Positions 48,331 to 60,110 of a stretch of DNA of 64,000 nucleotides are shown in pieces. Made by a program: the position numbers and the translations under genes. The first letter of the stretch is position 1. Every line of letters starts with the position of its first letter. The stretch is from the NCBI GenBank assembly GCA_963682175.1, contig OY821784.1, positions 22,921,621 through 22,985,620 of the forward strand. Direction: 5' to 3'. This stretch comes from Triglochin maritima (taxonomy: Eukaryota; Streptophyta; Magnoliopsida; Alismatales; Juncaginaceae). Under the pieces are notes generated by a model, which did no database searches, was not told where the DNA came from, and worked only from the letters and a program-made list of their open reading frames with translations.

Positions 48331-51300
48331 CAAAAGCCCAATATGGTATTGGCACCGGTCGACCGATCAGGGTGGTGTATTGTTCCATTACCTCCACAGG
48401 CGATGGTTCCGCGAAGAAGTTCAAATCCAGTACTCCACCAATCACCTTGTAAGTTACGTGAGACCCCCCATATTGGACGTCCATACCATTGCTATTGAGA
48501 AGTAACACCCCGTGTGTCGATCCCGGACGAGGGGCGGACCGGATATCCATGTAGAAAGGGTGAGAGCCGTACAAATTTAGATCGACATTTGAGCTTGAAA
48601 TGTCCGCATTCCACAACGTGAAAGTATCGTTCATCGCGAGATGTAACTTCGGTTTAGTGTGCTCCCCTAGGCCGTAGAGGGTGGCTCTTGGCCCCGACAG
48701 CGAGGAGGAGACTTGGAGGAATTGGTCCTTAAAGACAAGACCAGTGCGATGGGTACCCAAGCGGTTTGTGGTGTCAAATAGAGTGTCACCGGTTGACCGT
48801 CGAGAGATGGAGAATCCAAATGAAGGGTTCGTCTGTAGAATAAGGATGAGATCTGATTGGGCGCACGAGAGTTTGTAGGTGTAATATCCTTAATTTTTTA
48901 GTTGATGTAATAATCAAATATCTTAATGGACTAATTAAGATTGTTGGATGATTGTGTGGTTTTAGGAGAAGATGGAATTTTGAGAAGAATATAGAGAAGA
49001 AAAAGATGGAGATTTTGAGGCAAGTACTGATTCGTTATTCTTCAGTTTCATATTATGTCTGTCTCTCTTGATATTCGTAGTTGCATGCATGCTGAGTATC
49101 GATGTTGATTTCATTGATATGCATATTATTGCATGGTGGTGTTTCGGTTGACATGTCCTGTGACTGTATGTATATTTCTGGCTGAGCCACTTAGGAAAGA
49201 GCTGCCTAACGGACAGCGTGGAGCCACCCGAAGAGGAAAGGGCTGCATGTCGTTAGTGTGGAGCTACCAGGTGTGCGTCTGACTGATTGATAGATTTCAG
49301 AAGCACAGGATGTGGTCGAATCCGAATGGGGGTTCCAGATTGTTATGCATGTATTTTATTTGTGATGCATGTCTCTTGATTGTGCTTATTGACTGAATGT
49401 CATATTCCGTATTATTTTCCACATGATTATGATTCTGATTGATTGACGGTTGGAACTTGCGGGCTGTCGAGCTCACAATTTGTTGATTATATTTTTCAGA
49501 TTAATTATGAGCCTATTAGATGGATTTAAATATCAGAGTGCGTAGCAGTCAGGATCGTGGATCGTATCTTAACGCACCGGGTTCAGGCGGGTGAGCAGTT
49601 GTCCGGGCTCGGGGCATTACAAATGGTATCAGAGCAATACGATCCTCGGAATTAGTCGGGATTAGATTTGAAATATAAGTTTTATTGGATTGGAATTTTA
49701 GAATTTGGATTTAGAAGTATTGACGATTGATTTAAATGTGAATTTTGACTTGGTTGGATTTGCTACCAAATTATGAATAAATAATGAAAGATGAATTTAG
49801 AGTTATTTGGACTTGAGTTCAAATGTGAATTTGGATTTGGTTGGATTGATTATCTAAATTATGAGCGATAAGTGGTGTTGGGTTTTTAGATTTGATAAAT
49901 AATGAGTTTAAAATTTTGCATTGATTTGTTCGGATTGAGACAATATTGAGATCAAATTTCGAGGACGAAATTTCTTTTAAGGAGGTTAGAATGTAATATC
50001 CTGAATTTTTTAGTTGATGTAATAATCAAATATCTTAATGGACTAATTAAAATTGTTGGATGATTATGTGGTTTTAGGAGAAGATGGAATTTTGAGAAGA
50101 ATATAGAGAAGAAAAAGATGGAGATTTTGAGGCAAGTACTGATTCGTTATTCTTCAGTTTCATATTATGTCTGTCTCTCTTGATATTCGTAGTTGCATGC
50201 ATGCTGAGTATCGATGTTGATTTCATTGATATGCATATTATTGCATGGTGGTGTTTCGGTTGACATGTCCTGTGACTGTATGTATATTTCTGGCTGAGCC
50301 ACTTAGGAAAGAGCTGCCTAACGGACAGCGTGGAGCCACCCGAAGAGGAAAGGGCTGCATGTCGTTAGTGTGGAGCTACCAGGTGTGCGTCTGACTGATT
50401 GATAGATTTCAGAAGCACAGGATGTGGTCGAATCCGAATGGGGGTTCCAGATTGTTATGCATGTATTTTTTTGTGATGCATGTCTCTTGATTGTGCTTAT
50501 TGACTGAATGTCATATTCCGTATTATTTTCCACATGATTATGATTCTGATTGATTGACGGTTGGAACTTGCGGGCTGTCGAGCTCACAATTTGTTGATTA
50601 TATTTTTCAGATTAATTATGAGCCTATTAGATGGATTTAAATATCAGAGTGCGTAGCAGTCAGGATCGTGGATCGTATCTTAACGCACCGGGTTCAGGCG
50701 GGTGAGCAGTTGTCCGGGCTCGGGGCATTACAAATGGTATCAGAGCAATACGATCCTCGGAATTAGTCGGGATTAGATTTGAAATATAAGTTTTATTGGA
50801 TTGGAATTTTAGAATTTGGATTTAGAAGTATTGACGATTGATTTAAATGTGAATTTTGACTTGGTTGGATTTGCTACCAAATTATGAATAAATAATGAAA
50901 GATGAATTTAGAGTTATTTGGACTTGAGTTCAAATGTGAATTTGGATTTGGTTGGATTGATTATCTAAATTATGAGCGATAAGTGGTGTTGGGTTTTTAG
51001 ATTTGATAAATAATGAGTTTAAAATTTTGCATTGATTTGTTCGGATTGAGACAATATTGAGATCAAATTTCGAGGACGAAATTTCTTTTAAGGAGGTTAG
51101 AATGTAATATCCTGAATTTTTTAGTTGATGTAATAATCAAATATCTTAATGGACTAATTAAAATTGTTGGATGATTATGTGGTTTTAGGAGAAGATGGAA
51201 TTTTGAGAAGAATATAGAGAAGAAAAAGATGGAGATTTTGAGGCAAGTACTGATTCGTTATTCTTCAGTTTCATATCATGTCTGTCTCTCTTGATATTCG

Positions 51301-51992
51301 TAGTTGCATGCATGCTGAGTATCGATGTTGATTTCATTGATATGCATATTATTGCATGGTGGTGTTTCGGTTGACATGTCCTGTGACTGTATGTATATTT
51401 CTGGCTGAGCCACTTAGGAAAGAGCTGCCTAACGGACGGCGTGGAGCCACCCGAGAGAGGAAAGGGCTGCCTGTCGTTAGTGTGGAGCTACCAGGTGTGC
51501 GTCTGACTGATTGATAGATTTCAGAAGCACAGAATGTGGTCGAATCCGAATGGGGGTTCCAGATTGTTATGGATGTATTTTTTTGTGATGCATGTCTCTT
51601 GATTGTGCTTATTGACTGAATGTCATATTCCGTATTATTTTCCACATGATTATGATTCTGATTGATTGACGGTTGGAACTTGCGGGCTGTCGAGCTCACA
51701 ATTTGTTGATTATATTTTTCAGATTAATTATGAGCCTATCAGATGGATTTAAATATCAGAGTGCGCAGCGGTCAGGATCGTGGATCGTATCTTAACGCAC
51801 CGGGTTCGGGCGGGTGAGCAGTTGTCCGGGCTCGGGGCGTTACAGTAGGTTTTTGATGGAGTTGAGAGTTTTGGGCTCTCTCGATCCACGACTCCCCTTA
51901 GGTGGGACCCACGAGAGACAATGTCATCCGGTATCTCCCATCTCTGCCCGTCGGAGTTCGTTATGTGGATCCTCAGTGTATTAAATTCGAAG
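48331..51992 (-). pseudogene. GH31 exon 2, copy 2, split by the triple-LTR array
   Basis: The N-terminal domain reads openly on both sides (51992-51850 and 48879-48331) with the same motifs as copy 1 ([41 protein letters not shown]). The insertion 48880-51844 and its GTAGG duplication interrupt it within TPSKTY. It retains the Tyr of PYWAFG, where copy 1 has Cys. Confidence 0.88.
48880..51844 (+). mobile_element. Triple-LTR miniature gypsy-derived retrotransposon array
   Basis: LTRs at 48880-49621, 49992-50732 and 51103-51844 (742, 741, 742 bp; TGTAATATCC...GGCATTACA or GCGTTACA) alternate with two ~370-bp internal segments. Each internal segment starts AATGGTATCAGAGC, the initiator tRNA-Met primer site (49624 and 50735). 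Each ends with AAATTTCGAGGACGAAATTT and AAGGAGGTTAGAA, the 3' coding tail and polypurine tract typical of gypsy elements. No complete frame exists. GTAGG duplications are at 48875-48879 and 51845-51849; the empty site is at 20000-20004. The near identity of the three units points to a recent origin. Confidence 0.93.
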
Positions 51993-53643
51993 CTTGATAA
52001 AATTAAATGAAACAAAACCAAAAATGAATAATAAGAACCATCAATGTTACAAACATATCAAAATCTCCTATGTCCGCACTTCATGACTGCTAGATAAGGT
52101 TATTGTTATGATAGTGTGGGTTTATGGGTCCACAATTAATGCTAATCACCTAATTACCTACTTGTTTATTCTATCAAGTAAATGCAGCGGAAATTAAACT
52201 AAAACAAGCAAGTGTAGGAATATGCAAACCACAAAGAGGACACGGCGTTTTTATAGAGGTTCGGCACCCCACCCGGGTCCTAGTCCTCTCTTGCAAGCTC
52301 CGCTCGGATCACCGAGCTCCGCTCACGACTTCACTAACCACTCCCCGTTCCGGGCCGGGAGAGAATGCCTTTACAACCGTCAAACTCGCGAACAACCCTC
52401 GCCGAGCTTGGAATCTTCTTCTCACAATCCGAGAAGGAAGCTTCGGGCTTTCACCGGAGCCTTTACTCTTTTGACAACGAATGAGAACTTGAGTGGAGCA
52501 ACACTCTCTAAATCTTGAGCACACTTGAGTAGGATTAAGGAATTGATCACTAAGTGTGGAAGGTTTGTAGCTTTGAGTGTTTGGGATTCTCTCTAAAGTT
52601 TGGGACAAGTTTGTAGTGGGAGAGTTGTGTTAAAATGTGTTTTACAACTCTATTTAAAAGAATTAGAGAGAATAGATCTGTTGGGACAAGATTTGGTTGG
52701 ATATTGTGCAAAGAACACAAAGCAGAAAATCGGGCTGCAAATCTGTCCAGAAACGGTCGACCGAAAAGGTGCAACGGTCGACCGAACGCTTGGGTTCGAT
52801 AGGGATACGGTCGACCGAAATATGAATCGGTCGACTGAACACTTAAGTCAATTAAGAAAACGGTCGACCGAACAAGATTACCGGTCGACCGAACAAGCGT
52901 TTCGGTAGAGGGAAAAATGGATCGGTCGAACGAAATTGTGTTGACCGATAGTAGGGGATTTTGACAAGTTTAACGGTCGACCGAAATAGGTTTTGCCGGT
53001 CGAATGATTTTGGACAGGTGATTCGGGTTTGTCTGGACAAGCACATTCGGTCGACCGATCTTGGTCCTCGGTCGACCGATACATAAAAAGTATATGGGGT
53101 ATATTTTGATTAATACGAATACGACCGTTGGGTATATACGACAAAATAACGGTCGGGAAAATATGATCAGACGGTCGACCGAAAGATATGGTGCGGTCGA
53201 CCGAAACTAGACAGGGAAACACAAACAGGATTAATTGATCATCCGGTCGACCGAACGGCACGTTGCGGTCGACCGAATGTGGGCAATTCAGGTTTTGGTG
53301 TTTTCCGGTCTAAGTTTGGGTGATCTATTGAAGTCCAAATAATGTGAAATTTTGTGTGTGACTTCTATAGGGAACCTAGTGTGTGATTAAGTTGATTTTA
53401 GATCAAGTATGCTCAATTACACTTTGTTCCTAAGACTCAAAAGAAATCAAGATTACATGTCTTCGATTTAGCTTTAATTACATGTCTTGACTTCATTTCC
53501 TTCTTTCTTGAGTCTTGATCACCTGTAGAGGTTAGCACAATACAATATATATGCAATGCGATATGTGTGCTACTCTACATCATCATAATTAAGATTAGGT
53601 TAATTAAATCATCAAAACATAGATTAAGGCCAAAAAGCCAACA

Positions 53644-54272
53644 ATCTCCCCCTTTTTGATGATGGCAACCTATATCTTAATTCTATCTAAATACATGGAA
53701 TTTGTATATGTAAACTATGCATATTAATGCTCTCCCTATGGATGTGCATAGTTTTTGTTCAATTTTATGCCAAATTCCAAGTTACCCCCTTAATTATCTC
53801 TCCCCCTTTGACATCCATCAAAAATAAAAATACATATGACTTTAAGCATAGAATTTGGATGTCTTGTAATGAAGTTGCTCCCCCTAAATTTTGCACTTCA
53901 TTACTCTAAAAGATATAACATTTAAGCTCCCCCTATCAATAAGGCTAAATGGAAACAATGAGTATGATTCAAGTTAAGTTCATTTAAGTTTCAACTTAAG
54001 CCTTATTCTAACATCCATTTAAAATTTGACATTTAGAATCAATGGATGTGATAAATGATTTGCAATGAATAGGGTATATGATTTGCAATGAATTAAATTA
54101 TATGATATGTCAATTAAGCATATGAAACTAGATTAGAGCTAATTTAATATGAATTGTATAGATAGGAATTTTATACCAATGTTGAATTCGAATTTTGCTC
54201 CAATCTCTTTTGGTGATGCAACCGGATTTGAATTTGACTCTTGAGCTCACCCGGTCACCACCAATCTCCTCC
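53644..54272 (-). other. Copia 3' internal non-coding sequence
   Basis: AT-rich sequence with CT-rich runs (CTCCCCCT, GCTCCCCC) between the gag stop and the left LTR. In full elements of this kind pol would lie here; none is visible. Confidence 0.7.
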
Positions 54273-55442
54273 TCAAGTACCTACAAGTGTAGATTTTGGT
54301 ACCCATTTTTGTTTGGGTCCATTCAATTTAGCTTTTGGCACCCAAATCCAAGTTGATTTAGGTACCTCTACACTTACTTTCTTTTTCATGGCATAATTAT
54401 GTTTAACAATTATTTGAACCGGAATGTTCTTTACATAATAGTTATTTTGTTTTCCATGAGTGAACTTATGCAATTTATGAGTTAACATTTCATTTTTAGC
54501 AATAAGTTCACTGTTGTTAGTCTTAAGAGATTCATTCAAGCAATTAAAATTTTGAATCATTGAAGCATGCTTTTTATTCATTTTATGCAAGTGAATCTCC
54601 AAGTTAACAACTTTATCGTTCATGCAATTCAAGTCATTTAGAATTTTCTTGCTTTCAAGATATGATTCATCTAGTTTCTTTAGCAAGTCAATTTTGTCAT
54701 TATCAAGCATATGACTTTCAATTGCATTAGATGAGGTAGATTTATCATTTAAGCACTCATTCTTCAAGCATGCATTTTCTAAAGTAAGAGCATCAATTTT
54801 AGCAAGCAAATCAACTTTATCATCTAACATAGATGCATTTTGACATTTAAGCTCATCTATTTGCTTGTTTGCTAATTTATTTGATTCATGAAGCTCTTTA
54901 CATTTTTCTACCATTTTCAGAAATGCATTTTGTAGTTTATGTGAATGTGATGATTTTCCACTTGAACTACAACTTGAAGAGTGACTAGAAGATACCTCAT
55001 CTTCACTTTCTCCATCGGATGAGCTTGACGACGATGAAGATGTTGAGTGAATCTCCATTTTCTTTGCTCGAGCTACATCCTTTGGAGTGGTTGCTCCTTT
55101 CTCCCCGGTTGATGAATCTCCTTCACCAAAGTTCTTTTGTAATGTTTGCCATATAGAGTGAGCACTATCACATGAGCAAACAAGATTAAAATGTTCATCT
55201 CCTAATGCACAAAATATGACATTCATAGCCTTAGCATTTAGGGATGCATTTTTCTCATCTTCTAAACTCCATTTACTAATATGATATCTAGGTGATTCAT
55301 ATGGAGTTTGAATCATAAACCACAAGTTTGCATTCATGGATTTAATAAATGAAGACATTTTAAATTTCCATGAGCTAAAGTTATTTCCATCAAAATATGG
55401 TGGTTTACATGATTCACTAGGTGTGGATGCATTAAGAGCCAT
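54273..55442 (-). CDS. Copia-type Gag, intact 389-codon frame
   Basis: Starts MALNASTPSESCKPPYFDGN at 55442, 38 bp from the primer site, and is open to 54273. Residues ~15-110 are the plant copia gag core (FSSWKFKMSSFI, SLEDEKNASLNAKAMNVIFC, SIWQTLQKNFGEG). A Ser/Asp/Glu-rich linker (~120-165) follows, then a long coiled coil (~170-320, ELHESNKLANKQIDELK and similar), ending WVPKSTLVGT. No CCHC knuckle is visible, unlike autonomous relatives. The gene ends where pol should start. It is the only long undamaged frame in the window apart from fragments of pol. It may still make a particle protein or may simply be young. Confidence 0.8.
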   Translation of the reverse strand: MALNASTPSESCKPPYFDGNNFSSWKFKMSSFIKSMNANLWFMIQTPYESPRYHISKWSLEDEKNASLNAKAMNVIFCALGDEHFNLVCSCDSAHSIWQTLQKNFGEGDSSTGEKGATTPKDVARAKKMEIHSTSSSSSSSSDGESEDEVSSSHSSSCSSSGKSSHSHKLQNAFLKMVEKCKELHESNKLANKQIDELKCQNASMLDDKVDLLAKIDALTLENACLKNECLNDKSTSSNAIESHMLDNDKIDLLKKLDESYLESKKILNDLNCMNDKVVNLEIHLHKMNKKHASMIQNFNCLNESLKTNNSELIAKNEMLTHKLHKFTHGKQNNYYVKNIPVQIIVKHNYAMKKKVSVEVPKSTWIWVPKAKLNGPKQKWVPKSTLVGT

Positions 55443-55493
55443 GTTAATTTATCGATTAAGAACAAAATTAACGAACAAGGCTCTGATACCAAA

Positions 55494-57044
55494 TGTTATG
55501 ATAGTGTGGGTTTATGGGTCCACAATTAATGCTAATCACCTAATTACCTACTTGTTTATTCTATCAAGTAAATGCAACGGAAATTAAACTAAAACAAGGA
55601 AGTGTAGGAATATGCAAACCACAAAGAGGACACGGCGTTTTTATAGAGGTTCGGCACCCCACCCGGGTCCTAGTCCTCTCTTGCAAGCTCCGCTCGGATC
55701 ACCGAGCTCCGCTCACGACTTCACTAACCACTCCCCGTTCCGGGCCGGGAGAGAACGCCCTTACAACCGTCAAACTCGTGAACAACCCTCGCCGAGCTTG
55801 GAATCTTCTTCTCACAATCCGAGAAGGATGCTTCGGGCTTTCACCGGAGCCTTTACTCTTTTGACAACAAATGAGAACTTGAGTGGAGCAACACTCTCTA
55901 AATCTTGAGCACACTTGAGTAGGATTAAGGAATTGATCACTAAGTGTGGAAGGTTTGTAGCTTTGAGTGTTTGGGATTCTCTCTAAAGTTTGGGACAAGT
56001 TTGTAGTGGGAGAGTTGTGCTAAAATGTGTTTTACAACTCTATTTATAAGCATTAGAGATAATAGATCCGTTGGGAGAAGATTTGGTTGGATATTGTGCA
56101 AAGAACACAAAGCAGAAAATCGGGCTGCAAATCTGTCCAGAAACGGTCGACCGAAAAGGTGCAACGGTCGACCGAACGCTTGGGTTCGATAGGGATACGG
56201 TCGACCGAAATATGAATCGGTCGACTGAACACTTATGTCAATTAAGAAAACGGTCGGCCGAACAAGATTACCGGTCGACCGAACAAGCGTTTCGGTAGAG
56301 GGAAAAATGGATCGGTCGAACGAAATTGTGTTGACCGATAGCAGGGGATTTTGACAAGGTTAAACGGTCGACCGAAATAGGTTTTGCCGGTCGACTGATT
56401 TTGGACAGGTGATTCGGGTTTGTCTGGACAAGCACATTCGGTCGACCGATCTTGGTCCTCGGTCGACCGATACATAAAAAGTATATGGGGTATATTTTGA
56501 TTAATACGAATACGACCGTTGGGTATATACGACAAAATAACGGTCGGGAAAATATGATCAGACGGTCGACCGAAAGATATGGTGCGGTCGACCGAAACTA
56601 GACAGGGAAACACAAACAGGATTAATTGATCATCCGGTCGACCGAACGGCACGTTGCGGTCGACCGAATGTGGGCAGACTTTTGCAATTCAGGTTTTGGT
56701 GTTTTCCGGTCTATGTTTGGGTGATCTATTGAAGTCCAAATAATGTGAAATTTTGTGTGTGACTTCTATAGGAAACCTAGTGTGTAATTAAGTTGATTTT
56801 AGATCAAGTATGCTCAATTATACTTTGTTCCTAAGACTCAAAAGAAATCAAGATTACATGTCTTCGATTTAGCTTTAATTACATGTCTTGACTTCATTTT
56901 CTTCTTTCTTGAGTCTTGATCACCTGTAGAGGTTAGCACAATACAATATATATGCAATGCGATATGTGTGCTACTCTACATCATCATAATTAAGATTAGG
57001 TTAATTAAATCATCAAAACATAGATTAAGGCCAAAAAGTCAACA
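55494..57044 (-). repeat. 5' LTR of copia element
   Basis: 1551 bp, nearly identical to 52104-53643. About ten of the palindromes are still perfect; one became CGGTCGGCCG near 56251. Small insertions relative to the left LTR are CAGACTTTTG near 56685 and single bases elsewhere. Confidence 0.92.
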
Positions 57045-57833
57045 GTTATATGATCCAAACATCACAAAAAATAAGTTACGACAGAACAGGCTTTGTGAAA
57101 TTAAGCACTGATTCGTGAAATAATAAAAAGTGTAAACTTCAACAGTTAACATAGTGCGATCATTGCAGAAACTACTTTTATTACAACAACAAAGATGAGG
57201 ACATCACTCTTTAAAAAGAATATGATGTACCATTGATTTGTCAGAGAATGAAAAATATAACACGCCAAAATTAGGATTTATCACTGAGAATATGATCTAT
57301 AAACTAAAATATGATTTATCATAAATCACGATTTATCATGTAAAGATGATCCAACGCAAAAAGGTGACTGTCACGTGGAAGTGGGATTCGTTAAAGTACG
57401 ACTTAGCAATGGTAAATGATTAATTTATCATAAAAACATGGCATACGGCATTGAAAAAAAATATGATTTTATCATAAACGTAATCAAAATTAAATTAAAA
57501 AAGGTCATTTCAAAATTATAGATATGATTTATAGGAAGCAAAAGGTCATTTCACGATCAATCACCACTTGAGAAGCTCCCACACCCAGCTTCTCCATTCT
57601 CGCATACATAAAGCAGATTGAAATTTGTGACGTTCTTAGAAGACTCAAAACAATTTGTGTGTTTGAATTACAAAATCTCAATTTGCAGATTCCACTTTTC
57701 GATGCACAAAGAAACTAAAATTAAGTCAAGAGTAGATTCACTCAGTAATTAAGTAATTTGAATTCCGGAGCCATATCATTCATTATTTGGGAAAATACTT
57801 TCCATTGATCAAGGCCATATGGAATATGTGCAC

Positions 57834-57874
57834 CTTGCTTTCAAGACGAGATTGGGAATATCCGGCCCATAAAC
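57834..57874 (-). pseudogene. GH31 exon 1, 3' tip, copy 2
   Basis: Encodes VYGPDIPNLVLKA up to the same GTGCAC donor as in copy 1. The rest of exon 1 is deleted beyond the solo LTR. Confidence 0.8.
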
Positions 57875-59423
57875 TATTATATCCTAACCCTTGCTTAATG
57901 TTTTAATTGTGTTTAGGGGTGGATTAGAGATGATTTAGATGGACGACTGAGATCGAGTGTGGGAAGAGTATAAAAAGGTTGGTTTTTCTCTCTCTCTCAC
58001 AATCTCATCTCTCTCGCTCACTCACTCGTCTCTCTCCCCCTCAGCGTTTTCCTTTGTGTTGGTGGAGGCGAGATTGTCGACGCTTGGAGGAGCTCTGTTG
58101 GTTGCCGCGTCGAGGTGATCGTGTTCGTGGCATTCACCGGAGAAGAAGGGGTCGCGAGGAAGCGTCGCCGTTGGTTCTTCAAAGGCTTCTTCAAGCCTTA
58201 AGGTATGTCAAAGTTGCTTTTACACTCACCTATTATTAGTGTGGGGGTGGGATCGGTCGACGGTAGGCCGATTGGCTCGTCGGACCTGCACAGCAGTTTT
58301 TCTACACTATACGGTCGACCGGTGTTTTGGGTTCGGTCGACCGATTATAGTGTATTTTGGGCAAAATCCCTCGCACTGGTCGAACGATACCTTTGAGGTG
58401 GTCGACCAGTTGTGCAATTTGAGCGAGAGATAGTGGCTCTGAGTACTTTCGGTCGGACGGGACCCCTTTGCCGGTCGACTGAAAGTACTGTCGTAGGTCG
58501 ATTGGGGCGTTGACCATCCAAACGGTCGACCACCTGTTTGACTCGTCCGACCGATGACTTAGGTTAACTTAATGGCCGGTCGACCGTGTAGTGTGGATTG
58601 TTGGTGAGTTCTACCGGAGGTTTTCGGTCGACTGGAAGTCTTGGGTCGTCCGACTGTTTAATCGTGGTTTGCGAAAATAAAATTCTTACTAGTTCTTTTC
58701 GGTTGACCGGGTCCCCTTTGTCGTTCGACCGATTGGCGGGTTTTCAATTGGGCCAGTTCTCTAGGTGAGGATTCGGTCGACCGAAGGACTGGTTTTGTTG
58801 GACCGTTTTTACACAGTTTGATGTTTGGGTGCTGTTGTTGATTGGCTAGAAGGCAACGGGTTCACCGACCCTTTTGGGGCAACGAACGGACAGGTCGGCC
58901 CTAGAGCGATCAGTTGAGGAGGGTTGTGATTGTTTTTCCGTGGCTCCGGCGAATGAGGCAAAGCCGTAGCTCCGGCGATAGATGCAAAACCGTGGCTCCG
59001 GTAACACTGAGGCAAAGTCGTGGCTCCGGTGAAAGAGGCATGTATAAGTGGTCGTCGTGGCTCCGGCAATTGAGGCAAAACCGTGGCTCCGGTGAATGAG
59101 GCAAATGTGGATAGTTTTCAGTGGTTGAGATTGTGTCTTTTTATGGTTTTCGCATTCATCGTCGATTTATGTGTTAGGGTTTGGCACACAGGGTTTTCTT
59201 TTGGAATCTCAGGCATGGTTCATGTATGCTTTTAAGGCCGAGAGCGGCATTAGGCGGGTGGTGACTCGGAGGAGGCGCTCGGGATCGGATCCTGCTTTCC
59301 TTCCTTTTGAGGTGGTTGTGATTACATATGTATATTTTCTGTTTACGATCTTTTGATGTAATCACATTCTTTTGTAAACTCGATCGCGCATATATATATA
59401 TAATATATATATATATATTATAT
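57875..59423 (+). mobile_element. Solo LTR of gypsy family G2, copy 2, truncated
   Basis: Same insertion as 21087-22767 (same TAAAC|TATTATATCC border). It stops inside the AT tract near 59423, where a ~400-bp deletion removed the LTR end and GH31 exon 1. Relative to copy 1 it has lost 22 bp at 58587 between two GTCGACCG repeats. Perfect CGGTCGACCG sites begin at 58334, 58577 and 58774. Confidence 0.9.
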
Positions 59424-59777
59424 CACAAGGCCACAATAATAACAAAACCAATATAGAAAAAAAAACATGTGCCCTTCCGGAAAATGTTTTTGGGTGGGAC
59501 AATGGCGCAACTACGGGTGTAAATGAGTGAGTTTTGACCCCACCGTTATTCACCCTCTTTTAGTTAATTAGGTAAGCAGGGTGGGGAATACTTAACAACA
59601 ACAATCTGCTCTGCCTAAGTGTGGATTCGACGGGTATGGAAAGAATTAAGTGAGTTGAGTGAGTTGAGTCTTTATTTTTTATTTTATAAATTAGAACCTG
59701 AAAAATCTTATGAGTTAGAATATGTACAACCACAACAACTTTCTCATATCACCAAAATACATATAACATAATATATT
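59424..59777. other. GH31 upstream flank and hAT left end, copy 2
   Basis: Matches 23070-23418 of copy 1, including the hAT-type left end TACGGGTGTAAATGAG near 59514. No gene. Confidence 0.75.
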
Positions 59778-60110
59778 TGTTAGGATCTATGACCCTCTAA
59801 TCGATAGATAAATGCGGAATTAAAAATAATAATCGAAGGATTAAGGAAGACACAATTGCAAACCACAAATTCGTCGACACCGGAGTTTAGAGAGTTTTGG
59901 CACCCACACCCGGGTCCTATTCCTCCTCGCAAGCCTCGCTCGATCCCTCGAGCCTCTCTTATGGTTCCACTAACTGATCTCCGTTCTGGGCCGAGATCAA
60001 CGCCGTTTACAACTCCGAGCCTCGCGAACAACCTCTCCTCGCTCGTGTCTCCTCTCACAATCCGAGAACCTCGAAGCTTTACAACTTGATTATTTGAATA
60101 TGGAGATGGA
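59778..60110 (-). mobile_element. Fragment of the first copia LTR, copy 2
   Basis: The first ~330 bp of the LTR seen at 23419 (TGTTAGGATC...TATGGAGATGGA). It is joined at 60110/60111 directly to Athila gag sequence. The remainder of that element, the hAT right end and the hAT transposase start are missing from copy 2. Confidence 0.88.

Larger units (their letters stand above)
52104..57044 (-). mobile_element. Non-autonomous Ty1/copia element with gag only
   Basis: LTRs 52104-53643 and 55494-57044 (TGTTATGATAG...CCAACA or GTCAACA) enclose 1.85 kb. GTTAT duplications lie at 52099-52103 and 57045-57049; the empty site is at 20254-20258. On the minus strand the primer site TGGTATCAGAGC is at 55491-55480 and the polypurine tract AAAAAGGGGGAGAT is next to the left LTR (53644-53658). 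Only a Gag-like frame is encoded; pol is missing. LTRs carry CGGTCGACCG at 52754, 52775, 52808, 52861, 52882, 52974, 53048, 53069, 53172, 53194, 53244 and 53266, repeated in the right LTR. It lies in GH31 intron 1 of copy 2. Confidence 0.93.
45781..57874 (-). pseudogene. GH31 alpha-glucosidase pseudogene, copy 2 (whole locus)
   Basis: Second copy of the minus-strand gene. It retains part of exon 4 (45781-45951), exon 3 (46322-46552), exon 2 in two pieces (48331-48879 and 51850-51992) and the 3' tip of exon 1 (57834-57874). Start codon, signal peptide and catalytic nucleophile are all lost. Splice borders match copy 1. It preserves some ancestral residues that copy 1 lost (Arg for the exon 3 stop; VYGPD). 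Dead by deletion and insertion. Confidence 0.9.

Noticed and set aside
48880..49621. Reading the triple repeat as a tandem satellite
   Set aside because: Primer site, polypurine tract, TG...CA ends and a 5-bp duplication make it a retrotransposon array.
52754..53275. CGGTCGACCG (contains a SalI site) as vector or linker contamination
   Set aside because: It is spread through LTR pairs with target duplications and many mutated forms, which cloning linkers would not show.
55336..55587. Plus-strand frame across the copia gag start and LTR
   Set aside because: Antisense to gag and crossing the LTR border; no domain.
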